A stretch of DNA of 64,000 nt from Nakamurella antarctica (GTDB lineage: Bacteria > Actinomycetota > Actinomycetes > Mycobacteriales > Nakamurellaceae): positions 1-64,000 of the forward strand of contig NZ_CP034170.1 in assembly GCF_003860405.1 (NCBI RefSeq). The letters are read 5' to 3'. Positions 20,247 through 29,250 of the stretch are shown here, in pieces. A program made the translations under genes and the position numbers. The notes under the pieces were generated by a model, which saw only the letters and a program-made list of their open reading frames with translations, ran no database searches and had not been told where the DNA came from. The first letter of the stretch is position 1, and each line of letters starts with the position of its first letter.

Positions 20247-20837
20247 ATGGCTTTTCGGATTGTGCAGCTTGTTCTGTCGTGCGTAGTTCTCGGTGTCGGC
20301 GTAGCGCTCCTCTTGGCCCCAGCTCTGGGTTCTGACGGATACTCCACTCTCATCAACGGGCTATCCCTGACCACGGGTTTGCCCTTTGCAGTTATCAATG
20401 TCGTTGTAGGTCTCGTTCTGGTTTTGCTCGCCTGGGCAAAGGGTCGTCGGCCGGCGCTGGGTACCGTTGTGCAGCCGCTGTTGACTGGATACACGGTGAC
20501 TGTTCTACTGACCGTGCTTGACCAGCCAACAACTCTGCTTGGCAGAGCAGCAATGGTCTTGGTCGCCTTCGTGGTGGTGAGCGTTGGTGTTGCTGGCTAC
20601 CTAGGCAGCAACACGGGTGTCGGCCCTTCCGAGGCGGTATCCCTTGCTTGGGATCCGCCGATACCTTTTCGCTGGAGCTACAGCATTTTCCAAGCGGCCT
20701 GTGCGGGAATTGGTTGGTCATTCGGCGCCGCAGTCGGTGCAGGAACACTTCTCGTCATCGTTGCAATGGGCCCTGTTGTCGATCTGTTGGGGAGGAAGAT
20801 TCACGTTTTCAGTATTCGACCGCTGCCCGCTAGCTGA
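20247..20837 (+). CDS. YczE/YitT-family membrane protein
   Basis: This integral membrane protein of about 196 residues has five or six helices and follows the YczE pattern: MAFRIVQLVLSCVVLGVGVA, LNGLS-type GLSLTTGLPFAVINVVVGLV, RPALGTVVQPLLTGYTV, GSNTGVGPSEAVS and VGAGTLLVIVAMGPVVDLL. I start at ATG 20247. Longer in-frame starts at 20106 or 20190 would put a charged leader before the first helix. No strong ribosome site is seen. Function unknown; the family may act as small-molecule exporters. Confidence 0.8.
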   Translation: MAFRIVQLVLSCVVLGVGVALLLAPALGSDGYSTLINGLSLTTGLPFAVINVVVGLVLVLLAWAKGRRPALGTVVQPLLTGYTVTVLLTVLDQPTTLLGRAAMVLVAFVVVSVGVAGYLGSNTGVGPSEAVSLAWDPPIPFRWSYSIFQAACAGIGWSFGAAVGAGTLLVIVAMGPVVDLLGRKIHVFSIRPLPAS

Positions 20838-21000
20838 ATCAGGCTTTTCTGTTGGAGCACAGCCGAGTTCAAGAGCGGCACACTGTGTCTTATTGCCATC
20901 AACGTTGCTCGGTGGGCAGGGCGAAGACGTCGATTCGTAGTTGCCCCCAGCTCCCAGCCCCTTGCCCCCAGCCCCGCGAGGGACATCGGGAACCTCGTCA

Positions 21001-21771
21001 TTAGGTGGGAAACTGCGAAATGAGGGTCCGGGCAGTCCACCTCTCCGGCCAAGGCACGCCTGCGAACGTCCCTGCTAATGGGGACTTCGCACGGCCTACC
21101 CCGCCGAACGATGTCCGCATTGAGTAACCGTGGGCACCCCGCTCGACACGGATCGAGCCGTCGACTACCGACAGCGCCAACGGGTCCATCTCTCTGAGAA
21201 GGTCCGCGGAGCCGTCATCGCACGCGTCGCAATCACAGTGAGGCAACCGCGTCAACGCCACGGCCGGTTTGCCTGCTGCGATCGTGACCGAAACCGGCCG
21301 TTCGTCGGTCTCAGGTGTGTGAATGACAAAGACCAGCGCAACCGCACCGCTGGCGCGGAATTGCAAGACGAGGCAGCGACCGCCTAATGGGAGCGGCGGA
21401 ACGCCCAGGAGGACGGGCACCAGATTTGCCCAGCCGCGGTCGAGGAAGAGCTTCGCCCATGCCCGACCGCGGGCTTGGACTAGTAGATACCTTGCAGAAT
21501 CTTCGCCCCGACTGTATTGCCCTTCCAGCGGCCAAGCGCCCCATCTTCGCGGATTCGCGCACTCGGGCAGTTGTGGCTCATCGGCCGCATCAACGTCGCG
21601 CAGTAAGTCGCAGATCTCTGGCGAAATCAACCCCCGATGTTCCCCGATCCCATCAGGACGCCACTCTAGGACATGTTCGTTGAAGTCCTCCCACCATGGA
21701 ATGGCGGCGCCATGAATCCTCGCCTTGGACTGTGGAGCGGAAAATGCGGCCCAGGTTCCCCCGGTCAGCAC
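21001..21771 (-). CDS. Hypothetical protein with CDCDACD motif (DUF6226-like)
   Basis: The 256-residue soluble protein is Trp- and Pro-rich at the N-terminus. Its central cysteine cluster LPHCDCDACDDGSADLL resembles actinobacterial DUF6226 proteins (PxCGCDACDxGS). The cysteine/aspartate set could bind a metal. The start is uncertain: the open frame begins at GTG 21771, and an internal start is possible. It stands alone, convergent with the YczE-like gene. Function unknown. Confidence 0.55.
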   Translation of the reverse strand: MLTGGTWAAFSAPQSKARIHGAAIPWWEDFNEHVLEWRPDGIGEHRGLISPEICDLLRDVDAADEPQLPECANPRRWGAWPLEGQYSRGEDSARYLLVQARGRAWAKLFLDRGWANLVPVLLGVPPLPLGGRCLVLQFRASGAVALVFVIHTPETDERPVSVTIAAGKPAVALTRLPHCDCDACDDGSADLLREMDPLALSVVDGSIRVERGAHGYSMRTSFGGVGRAKSPLAGTFAGVPWPERWTARTLISQFPT

Positions 21772-22294
21772 GACTGGGGCGTCACCGACGTGCGGTACGA
21801 AGAGCTCGCTGCCCGTCTTAAATCCCCCCTCCCGGGACGACTTTCGGAACGCGAATGGGTCACGAACCGGCTACCAGTACCACGCAGGATCCCACTTCAA
21901 GAGTCCATAGGAGGGGTCGGAAACCGCAGAAATCGGGGACGCCCTGTCGGGCTTTGCAGATCGATCCAGCTAAGCGGAAATTTGTGCATTAGGCGTGAGG
22001 GCCTTTAGTCCCTAGAAAATGGGTAGTTAGACCAGCGAAATAAAACGAATACACCCGTTAGGCGCCAAACTGTACTCAATTCACCCATTTGCCAAAGAAT
22101 GACCGAGCATTAATTCATCCATTCAAAATGTAGGCCGCTGCTACTGTCGAGAGGGATTGCAGCTAGTGCGCCCCACGTAGACGATGACGTTTCCGTGTCC
22201 GGCTGACGAATGCTGCGTTGGCCCTGCACCGACGTTGGGCCTGAACGATGGGTAGGGACATAGCGTCCGCACCTTGTTCAATGGAAGGATTTCC
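21772..22294. other. Long intergenic region before the secreted protein gene
   Basis: Frames on the plus strand here are poor. The part from about 22010 to 22140 is clearly AT-richer than its surroundings (AAATAAAACGAATAC, ATTAATTCATCCATTC) and probably holds the promoter of the next gene. AATGGAAGGA at 22280-22289 is its ribosome site. Confidence 0.5.
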
Positions 22295-23158
22295 ATGTCA
22301 AAGATCTATCGCCTCCTCGCTGCAGCCAGCATCGCCGTCTTAGCTGGTCTGGCCCTCGTGGCGCCGGCAAGTGCCACCGCACCGGGCGACACCATCACCT
22401 ACGAAGCCACTATGAACCCAGTGGAGTTGAACACCCCAGCAGGCGCAGCCTCCGGCAAGGTCACCGTGTCGATTACCGGCGATCAGGTCACAGTGACCGA
22501 GGACGTCAAGGGCTTGGCAGACAAGCTGCCTGCAGACACCGCCGTACTGGCCTCTCTCGGCATCCCGGCGGCCTTCGCCGGCGCGGCCTTCCCGCATTTG
22601 CAGCACATTCACATCGACGGCATGGGTCAGTGCCCCACCGCTGCTGCTGATACGGACAAAAATGGTGTCGTCGACACCGTCGAGGGCCAGCCCTCTTACG
22701 GCAAGATCGGCACCACGCTGTCAATTTCGGGTGCCACTGATGCCTCCACCGCAGCGGACGTGACCTTGGTCCCGGGCGGTGCGAACTACACGTACAAGCG
22801 CACGTTCACCATTAACGCCGAAACGTTGGCGGCCATCAAGGCCAATAAGGCAGTCGTCGTCATGCATGGCTTGAACCCGGCCACCGCGGCCCCTGCCGCG
22901 TTGACCGCCCCCAACTCGTTGGGTGTCACACTGCCGGGCGCCGACAAGAAGGTCGCAATGGTCGCAACCGCTCCGGCTCTCTGTGGTGTTCTGAAGGCTT
23001 CGCAGATGGTTGTGACCCCCGTTGGTGCAGCTGACACCGGCGGCGGCAGCATGGCTGCTCGCTCCGACAACGGACTCTTGTTCGGTCTGGGTGCGGCCCT
23101 GATCGCCGGCGCTGGCGCCATCCTCTACACCCGCAAGCGTTCTGCGCTGCAGAAGTAG
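22295..23158 (+). CDS. Secreted, C-terminally anchored CHRD-like protein
   Basis: I start at ATG 22295 behind GGAAGGA. The 287-residue product has a Sec signal peptide (IYRLLAAASIAVLAGLALVA, cleavage near APASA-TA). An extracellular domain resembling CHRD proteins follows (ATMNPVELNTPAGAASGKV, HLQHIHIDGMGQ, KAVVVMHGLNP). A tail with one membrane helix (GLLFGLGAALIAGAGAILY) and RKR positive stop ends it. The LPxTG sorting motif is absent, so the helix itself anchors it. A strong terminator follows. Role at the cell surface unknown. Confidence 0.75.
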   Translation: MSKIYRLLAAASIAVLAGLALVAPASATAPGDTITYEATMNPVELNTPAGAASGKVTVSITGDQVTVTEDVKGLADKLPADTAVLASLGIPAAFAGAAFPHLQHIHIDGMGQCPTAAADTDKNGVVDTVEGQPSYGKIGTTLSISGATDASTAADVTLVPGGANYTYKRTFTINAETLAAIKANKAVVVMHGLNPATAAPAALTAPNSLGVTLPGADKKVAMVATAPALCGVLKASQMVVTPVGAADTGGGSMAARSDNGLLFGLGAALIAGAGAILYTRKRSALQK

Positions 23159-23201
23159 TTTCTTTGCGCCACTGAGTTCCGGCGCTTTTAACGATGAGGA
23201 A

Positions 23202-23240
23202 ATGCCCCACTCCGATTTTCCGGAGTGGGGCATTTTCGTC
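23202..23240 (+). terminator. Terminator after the CHRD-like gene
   Basis: A perfect 15-bp stem, AAATGCCCCACTCCG (23202-23216) with CGGAGTGGGGCATTT (23223-23237), has a six-base loop and a short T-run. Confidence 0.9.
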
Positions 23241-23273
23241 TGGCTTCTTACGGCTGGCAGGGCAGCCCCGCAT

Positions 23274-23318
23274 CTGGGATCATTAGCCCGCTGTGAGCGG
23301 GTAAATGATCCCAGATCC
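23274..23318. other. Long cruciform-like hairpin
   Basis: ATCTGGGATCATT (23274-23286) pairs perfectly with AATGATCCCAGAT (23306-23318), and inner CCCGC/GCGGG extends it. No T-run follows on either side. It could be a processing site or protein target. Confidence 0.6.
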
Positions 23319-23419
23319 CGCAAGGTGAGCTGGCGCGGAAAGCCTCCCGCGTAGCCTGATGCCAGAGGCTCACGACGAGCCGTCTTCCGCCATTCCACTC
23401 AAGTCTTCGAGGTCATCGA

Positions 23420-24490
23420 GTGCCAATCCTGCTCCTGGTCGGGGCGGGCCATGCCCACCTCTACGTCGTCAAGCGCGCCAAAGAGCTTGCTGGTGCTGGG
23501 TATCAGCTGCACTTGTTGGCCCCCCGATACTTCGATTACAGCGGTGTCGCGTCGGCGACTGCGGCGGGGGCACTTCCGAAAAACACGGGGCGCATCGACG
23601 TGGGTGCGCTGGCGGAACGATCCGGTCTCGCATTTCATGAGGGCACACTCGTGGGTCTGGATCTGCAGAAAAACATAGCGGTGACGTCGACCGGCGGCCG
23701 CGTGTCTTATGACGTCATCTCGCTCAATATCGGCAGTGTGGTTGCTCCGGCGGGGATGCAGGTCGACCCTTCCGTCATGCGAGTCAAGCCATTGAGTGGA
23801 CTTGCGGAACTGGACGATCGGCTCACAACTGCTGGGCCGCAGGCGATTACAGTAATCGGGGGCGGTGCTTCCGGTGTCGAGCTCGCAGCCCATCTGTCCG
23901 TAAGCCCACACGTCACACAGGTCCGGTTGGTCGACTCCGGACCGGCCATCGGGTCGGATTTGCCCCAAGGCGCCCGCAGGCGAATCGATAGGTTCCTTCA
24001 CGCGCGGGGCGTCGACATCCACACCGGATCTGCGGTACGTGAGATCGGCGCACAAAAGTCCATCTGCGAGAACGGTTCTGAGATTCCTCATGACCTTGCC
24101 CTGCTTGCCGTCGGGCTGACGGCGCCCCCGTTACTCGCCGAAATCGGGCTGGGCGACGAGCGCGGGGTGCCGGTGCGGGCGACGCTGCAGCACCAGGCCC
24201 GCGACGAGATCTATGCGGTGGGCGACTGCGCGCGTTTCCTCCCGCAGCCGCTGCCCCGAATTGGGGTTCACGGTGTCCGGCAAGGTCCGGTCCTGTATGA
24301 GAGCCTGCTCGCCCGTGTGGAGCAGCAGCCACTTCCGGTCTACACACCGCAACGATTAGCACTGTCAATTCTTGATCTCGGTGACGGCGTGGGCCTAGCG
24401 GTGTGGGGACGCTTCTGGTGGTTCGGAACATTTGCATTGAGGCTCAAGAGGTATATCGACAGGCGCTGGCTCAAGATGTATCAGCGGTAG
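23420..24490 (+). CDS. FAD-dependent pyridine nucleotide-disulfide oxidoreductase
   Basis: The 356-residue enzyme has two dinucleotide-binding motifs, VGAGHAHLYVV near residue 7 and VIGGGASGVELA near 145, and the FAD motif YAVGDCARF near 268. The GHAHL variant is typical of NDH-2-like oxidoreductases related to the flavoprotein half of SelD fusions. The C-terminus is basic and aromatic (FWWFGTFALRLKRYIDRRW), suggesting peripheral membrane contact. The start is GTG 23420. No redox cysteine pair is evident. Electron donor and acceptor cannot be read from sequence. Confidence 0.85.
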   Translation: MPILLLVGAGHAHLYVVKRAKELAGAGYQLHLLAPRYFDYSGVASATAAGALPKNTGRIDVGALAERSGLAFHEGTLVGLDLQKNIAVTSTGGRVSYDVISLNIGSVVAPAGMQVDPSVMRVKPLSGLAELDDRLTTAGPQAITVIGGGASGVELAAHLSVSPHVTQVRLVDSGPAIGSDLPQGARRRIDRFLHARGVDIHTGSAVREIGAQKSICENGSEIPHDLALLAVGLTAPPLLAEIGLGDERGVPVRATLQHQARDEIYAVGDCARFLPQPLPRIGVHGVRQGPVLYESLLARVEQQPLPVYTPQRLALSILDLGDGVGLAVWGRFWWFGTFALRLKRYIDRRWLKMYQR

Positions 24491-24610
24491 GGCCCGAAAA
24501 CACGTGCCTGCAAGTCGCACTCTCTACTACCCTAGGAGCCATCCGGTGCTGACTCTCGCTTGTGCCCTCATTCAGTTCCGCGCACCGTTGGCGATCAATG
24601 AGAGCGCCAG

Positions 24611-25762
24611 ATGACGGGCCCCGCAAAGCCTCTCGATCGGCGCGCGGTGATTACGGCGTCGGTGACACCATTGGCGTCCATTCTCGGCTCCGGTTTGTTG
24701 ATCATCGTCCCAGTGCTCGAGCGGACTCTGGGCGCTTTCGCGGTATTCGGCGCTTTGGGGGTCTGCGCAATTGCCTGGCTGATCGGAACTTCGATTCGAC
24801 ATAACGTGGTGGTCGTCGAGAAGCGCAAAGCGGCAGGTACTCTCGATTCGCTGACCGCTCGGTGTGAGACGTTGGCAGACCTCGTCATCGTTATCGCGTA
24901 TGTGATTTCGGTGGCGCTGTATCTGCGGATCATGGCCCAGTATCTCGTCGGGTACTTCACCCCTGCCGGGTCGAGGCTTTGGGAACCGATCATTGCTTGC
25001 GCCAGTGTTGCGGTGATTGTGGCGATCGGAGTGGCTAGGGGTTTTCGAGGATTAGACCGACTCGATCGGATTTCCATCGCGGCGGTGCTGCTGCTGACAA
25101 CGGTGCTCGGTGGGGTTCTCTTGTTCCACGGCATCAGCTCCGCGGCATCAGGTTCGTTGACACTTCCACCGATACCGTCGATGCCGCCACTCACAGCGGC
25201 GCTCGTCTTAGGCGGCATCGTCATTACCGTCCAAGGTTTCGAAACCGTTAGGTATCTCGGCGATGAGTTCGATGCGCCCACCCGGGTGTGGGCATCGCGG
25301 GTGGCGCAGTTGGTCGCCACGTCCATCTACATCGGATTCGTCGCCGTCTCAACCCCCGTCATGGGACTCGGGACCTCGGCGGGACTGGACAACACGTTGC
25401 TGGACATCACCTCTCGCATTGCGCCCTGGCTTGCGATACCGCTGGTGCTGTCGGCTGTACTGAGCCAGTTCAGCGCCGCGATCGCCGACACCGCCGCCGC
25501 CGACGGCAACATGCGCGGGTTGAACAGTTGGTTCAAAGGTCCTCGCCCCTACCTGGTCGGAGGAGCGGCCGCGATTGCACTGGCCGCCGTCGTTCCGACC
25601 CTTACGATCGTGGCCGTCGCATCGCGGGCATTCGCCGCGTACTACGCGCTGCAGTCCGTCATCGCGATGCGAACGTCGACCGGGCTACGGCGCAAGGTCG
25701 GATTTGGGGCCCTCGCGCTGCTGATGTTGGCGGTGGCAGTGTTTGCTCAAGCCGCGAGCTGA
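24611..25762 (+). CDS. APC-superfamily-like multi-pass membrane protein
   Basis: The 383 residues form about ten hydrophobic segments. The first (ASVTPLASILGSGLLIIVPV) resembles the unwound first helix of APC transporters (GSGLL). GGIVITVQGFETVRYLGDEF matches the FETV-type helix 6 of amino acid permeases. It is shorter than usual permeases (450-500 residues). The start ATG 24611 follows GAGAGCG. It may be a small amino acid transporter or a diverged relative. Confidence 0.65.
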   Translation: MTGPAKPLDRRAVITASVTPLASILGSGLLIIVPVLERTLGAFAVFGALGVCAIAWLIGTSIRHNVVVVEKRKAAGTLDSLTARCETLADLVIVIAYVISVALYLRIMAQYLVGYFTPAGSRLWEPIIACASVAVIVAIGVARGFRGLDRLDRISIAAVLLLTTVLGGVLLFHGISSAASGSLTLPPIPSMPPLTAALVLGGIVITVQGFETVRYLGDEFDAPTRVWASRVAQLVATSIYIGFVAVSTPVMGLGTSAGLDNTLLDITSRIAPWLAIPLVLSAVLSQFSAAIADTAAADGNMRGLNSWFKGPRPYLVGGAAAIALAAVVPTLTIVAVASRAFAAYYALQSVIAMRTSTGLRRKVGFGALALLMLAVAVFAQAAS

Positions 25763-25772
25763 CGTCCAGCCT

Positions 25773-26331
25773 CTAATACGGATTGAGGGTGTCCAGCCTT
25801 GAGGCGCTCCGCGCAAGGCCGAGGGCCTCGCGCAGGGGAGTCGATAATCGCGGTGACGAGATCACGGCTACCGCCGACCAAGGTGGTGTTGGAGTCGCCG
25901 TCTGTTGCCACGCAGCACTTCTGATCGTCAGGCCAGAAGATGCTGGGCGACTGGCTGATGAACCATTCCGAGGTTGCTCAATCACCGATGCGGGTAGCTG
26001 CTTCGAGGTTGCCGGTGCTGGGGTCCCCGGACGAGTGGTTGCCATGCTCATCCATCGGGACAGCGTTGATGTGATCCCAATTCGCGCATGGATGCATTGT
26101 CCGGCCGTGAATCTCGGCCACATCAGCCCAGAGCTTTGCCCCAGGGGCGCGTGGCCCGGCTGGCCCGTCATCGAGGGGGTGAAAGATTCGGACGTACGCC
26201 TCGAAGTCCGGCCCCACCGTTTTCGGCACCCACGGGTCGGCGAAAATATCGAGGTTCAGAATCGCCCAGGTGGCGGGCGCGGCGGTCGAAGCCACAGAAG
26301 GCGGCGAGAAGGTGGACCGCGAGAAGTCCAT
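25773..26331 (-). pseudogene. Conserved actinobacterial hypothetical gene, broken by TGA and a frameshift
   Basis: Starting at 26331 the frame reads DPWVPKTVGPDFEAYVRIFH, AKLWADVAEIHGRTMHP, then stops at TGA (25978-25980). The same frame continues with family-like sequence SIFWPDDQKCCVATDGDSNT and LVGGSRDLVTAIIDSPA, then shifts frame near 25845 to end LDTLNPY at 25773. I recall this as a conserved actinobacterial family of unknown function (VGPxFEAYxRIxHP, WPxDQ...VGG), without a name. Confidence 0.6.
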
Positions 26332-26548
26332 TCCTGATTGTTGACCCCGCACATTTCGAAGGCAAGAGCGTGTCGGCGCCCCGTTGGTGCCGATGAGGAC
26401 GGCACTCGCTTCACGGCTTGCGCACCGCCATCTGCCCCGTATCTGCCGGGCGATGTGTCGGTGACTTCCGGTGAGTCGCGTCAGGTGCAAATCTGAGTCG
26501 CGGCGATCTGGCATTGCCGAAGCCCCATTCGCCGGGCCACTATGAACG

Positions 26549-27535
26549 ATGTTGCTTTTTGCCCAAGTACCCCAGCAGTACCGGAACTTTGCCGCCCACG
26601 CGGTCAGCTCGCCGTGCTTCGAGCAATGGGCGCTGGCCGTGGCGAATGACCCAGACGTAATCGCCTGGATCGAAACGCTGCCGCAGATCAAGCGGCAACC
26701 CAACCTAGTTTTCGCAGCCGCGCGCTGGCACGGGGTGCTGGCGCCCGGTCCGTATGACGGACTGCGTCAGGCGTTGCTCGATGACGACGGGGCAATCCGA
26801 CAGACCATTCTGGAACGTCGCACTCAAACCAACGAGGTGGGGCGACTGGCGACGCTGATGCCGACCTTCTCCCGGATTGCGGAACAGGCCAAACGCCCCT
26901 TAGCCCTGATCGAAGTGGGTGCCAGCGCGGGCCTTTGCCTGTATCCCGACCGGTACGACTACCTTTGGGAGCCAGCCGGAGAGCTCGTCGGCAGTGGCGG
27001 GCCTAAGCTGCACTGCGCGACGACGGGTCCGGTGCCGATCCCAGCCGGTTACCCGCGAATAGCTTGGCGGGCAGGGATAGACCTGAACCCGCTGGATGCC
27101 ACCGACGCGGACACCGCGGCTTGGTTGGAGATCCTGATTTGGCCCGAGCATGACGAGCGGCGGGCCCGGCTGCGGGCGGCAATTGAGGTGGCCCGAGCCG
27201 AACCGGTCACCTTGATTTGCGGTGACCTGCTCTCGGGGCTGCCGTCATTGATCGATCAAGCATCCGCCTACGGGGAAGTGGTGGTATTTCACAGTGCGGT
27301 GATTGTGTACCTGGAACCACCTGCGCGGCAACAGTTTTCCGAAATGATGCTGGGCCTGGTCGCAGTGGGGAAGTGCCGCTGGATCAGCAACGAGGACCAG
27401 GCAGTGCTGCCAGCCATCACTGCAACAGGGCCAGCAGTTCCGACCGAACTGAACACGTTCGTTCTCGGCCTGGACGGGCAAGCGCAAGCTTGGACCCATG
27501 CCCACGGCAGCGAGATGACTTGGATCAACAGCTAG
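26549..27535 (+). CDS. DUF2332 family protein
   Basis: The 328-residue protein matches DUF2332. It has QYRNFAAHAVSSPCFEQWAL at the start, TNEVGRLATLMPTF, and the nucleotide-binding-like loop LIEVGASAGLCLYPDRY near residue 130. GIDLNPLDATD, TLICGDLL and FHSAVIVYLEP follow. The E-V-G-A-S-A-G-L motif is methyltransferase-like, so SAM-dependent activity is possible, but no member is characterised to my knowledge. It stands alone on the plus strand. Confidence 0.8.
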   Translation: MLLFAQVPQQYRNFAAHAVSSPCFEQWALAVANDPDVIAWIETLPQIKRQPNLVFAAARWHGVLAPGPYDGLRQALLDDDGAIRQTILERRTQTNEVGRLATLMPTFSRIAEQAKRPLALIEVGASAGLCLYPDRYDYLWEPAGELVGSGGPKLHCATTGPVPIPAGYPRIAWRAGIDLNPLDATDADTAAWLEILIWPEHDERRARLRAAIEVARAEPVTLICGDLLSGLPSLIDQASAYGEVVVFHSAVIVYLEPPARQQFSEMMLGLVAVGKCRWISNEDQAVLPAITATGPAVPTELNTFVLGLDGQAQAWTHAHGSEMTWINS

Positions 27536-27591
27536 AGGCTTGGGTGCGCAGCTTGCCGCGTAGAAGGGCGGCTACCGCGACCCGACCCTGA

Positions 27592-27816
27592 TCACCGAGT
27601 CTGATTGCGAGGGTGGTTTTTAGCCGCGCGTTCGTTCCCGTGCTTGTAGTTTCCCGTCACACGAGCCATCAGTTCTTGCTGATCGTCACACTGCATATCC
27701 GACAGAAACCGCTCGGCGGCGGCGCCCCGGAGTGTGGTCCCGCGTCGACCATGGTGGCGGATCACCACGCCGTCACCGGTTACTTCACATTCGAACCCAC
27801 TGGGGCGGTTGACCAT
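27592..27816 (-). CDS. Small conserved actinobacterial hypothetical protein
   Basis: The 74-residue protein starts at ATG 27816 (MVNRPSGFECEVTGDGVVIR) and ends with MARVTGNYKHGNERAAKNH. The pattern GxVIRHHGRRxTTLRGxxAxRFL...ELMARVTGNYKxGNER is one I associate with a small conserved actinobacterial protein of unknown function. It is basic, soluble and intact, and convergent with the DUF2332 gene. Confidence 0.7.
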   Translation of the reverse strand: MVNRPSGFECEVTGDGVVIRHHGRRGTTLRGAAAERFLSDMQCDDQQELMARVTGNYKHGNERAAKNHPRNQTR

Positions 27817-27886
27817 GGGCTAAGAATGCCACGTGACATCGTGTCTGCCTTAGCAAACCCGAATGATGCAGGCGAGAATGCTTGAT

Positions 27887-28437
27887 ATGACAGTGGAGTT
27901 GCCGAAATGGCCGACGATCCCTCCTACCCAGAACGATGTTGTTTTGCGCGAGTTCAGAAGAGCGGACGCGCATCTCGCTGTGGAGATGGGCAGTGATCCC
28001 TACATCCCACTCATCGGAACGTTGCCGGCTTTTCCCACCGAACAGCAAGCTGCGGAGTGGGTTGATCGGCAACGTGGACGGCTCGCGGAGGGCCTGGGAC
28101 TGTCGTTCGCGATCTCGGACTCCCGATCGGGCCGCGCCGTCGGCTCAATTGGACTGTGGCTAAAAACCTTTCGGACGGCCGGGCAACGGTGGGCTACTCG
28201 GTGTCGCCAGTCCACCGGGGTCGAGGGTTTGCAAGCAGCGCGCTGCAGGCGGTGACGGCTTTCGCGTGGACCATCCCAGAACTGCATCGGATCGAGTTGT
28301 ACATCGAAGAATGGAACATCGGATCCCTGCACGTCGCCGAAACGGCGGAATATACACGAGAATGGCTGCTGCGCGGCCATTGTGAGATCGGCGGGACACG
28401 ACGAGACATGCTCCTGTACGCGTCTGTGCGCCCATAG
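27887..28437 (+). pseudogene. GNAT N-acetyltransferase with a one-base deletion
   Basis: The first frame (start ATG 27887) reads PTQNDVVLREFRRADAHLAV, SDPYIPLIGTLPAFPTEQQ and GRAVGSIGLWLK. At a run of five A (about 28163) one base is missing. The next frame continues LSDGRATVGYSVSPVHRGRG (the acetyl-CoA loop), FAWTIPELHRIELYIEEW and a normal end at 28437. Restoring one A would give a full acetyltransferase of the RimJ type, so this may be a recent mutation or a homopolymer sequencing error. Confidence 0.8.
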
Positions 28438-28489
28438 CCGCTGGCCTAAAGTGCCCGCGGTGTGGCGGCGGGCGGATCAGTCAGGATCG

Positions 28490-28925
28490 GTGACGAGGGA
28501 AGTGCATGCGTTCTGGAACGAACACGAACGTCACATCGGCACGTCGCTCTATGGACGCCGCATGTACGGAACGATGCGCGTCTGGGAGGACGACGACTGG
28601 TTGACGGACGGTCCGGCAGTGGGTCGCGAGTACGCCGAGGTCTGGCGCGACGCCGACAAAATCGTCTTCTCCTCGACGCTCGACCGGCCGACGACGGCGC
28701 GAACGAGGATCGAGCGGCAGTTCGAACCAGCAGCGGTGCGACAGCTCAAGGAGATGTCCAGCTCCGACCTGAGCATCGGCGGCGCAAGCCCTGCTGCTGC
28801 GGCGTTTCGGCACGGCTTAGTCGACGAGTGCGTGCTGCTGCTCTACCCCGTTCTCGTGGGCGGCGGTAAGCCAGCGCCACCCCGGAACGGACGACTCGAC
28901 CTGGCTGATTCTTACCCTAGGAAGC
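28490..28925 (+). pseudogene. Dihydrofolate reductase-like (RibD C-terminal fold) gene, truncated
   Basis: From GTG 28490 the frame reads HAFWNEHERHIGTSLYGRRM, ADKIVFSSTLDRPTTARTR, LSIGGASPAAAAFRHGLVDE and YPVLVGGGKPAPP, the core of small RibD-like reductases. The first 25 or so residues, including the substrate loop (MRKxxxxMxVSLDG), are absent. The C-terminal strand is replaced at about 28915 by the neighbouring VOC remnant. It looks like a deletion fused two genes. Confidence 0.7.
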
Positions 28926-28929
28926 GTGT

Positions 28930-29151
28930 AGTTGGAGTTTTTCCCTGCGCCAAAGCTCGATCCGGTGTCGAGCAACTTTATGTGCTGTGTACTGGTGGCC
29001 GACGTCGACGAGCTCTATGACGCCATCCGGCGCGCTGGGGTTCCCGAACAGAGCTCCGGTGTGCCTCGCCTTCAACCCGTCCGCAAGAAGCCGTGCCGGC
29101 GATCTTATCGACCGAGATGGCACCCAGCTGACTCTCATCGAGCAGCGGTAG
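28930..29151 (+). pseudogene. VOC/glyoxalase-bleomycin resistance-type gene, C-terminal remnant
   Basis: The frame reads LEFFPAPKLDPVSSNFMCCV, LVADVDELYDAIRRAGVPE and SGVPRLQPVRKKP, then shifts to AGDLIDRDGTQLTLIEQR and stop (29149-29151). This is the second half of a VOC-superfamily protein. The first half is missing and a frameshift breaks the rest. Confidence 0.7.
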
Positions 29152-29250
29152 CCACGAAGAGTCCAGCTACATGAGCATGTTGGCAACAACTTTCGACACG
29201 GTGCGCTCCCTCAGGTGTTCGGGCGGGGGTGTCCTTCTCAGCCAGCAAAC

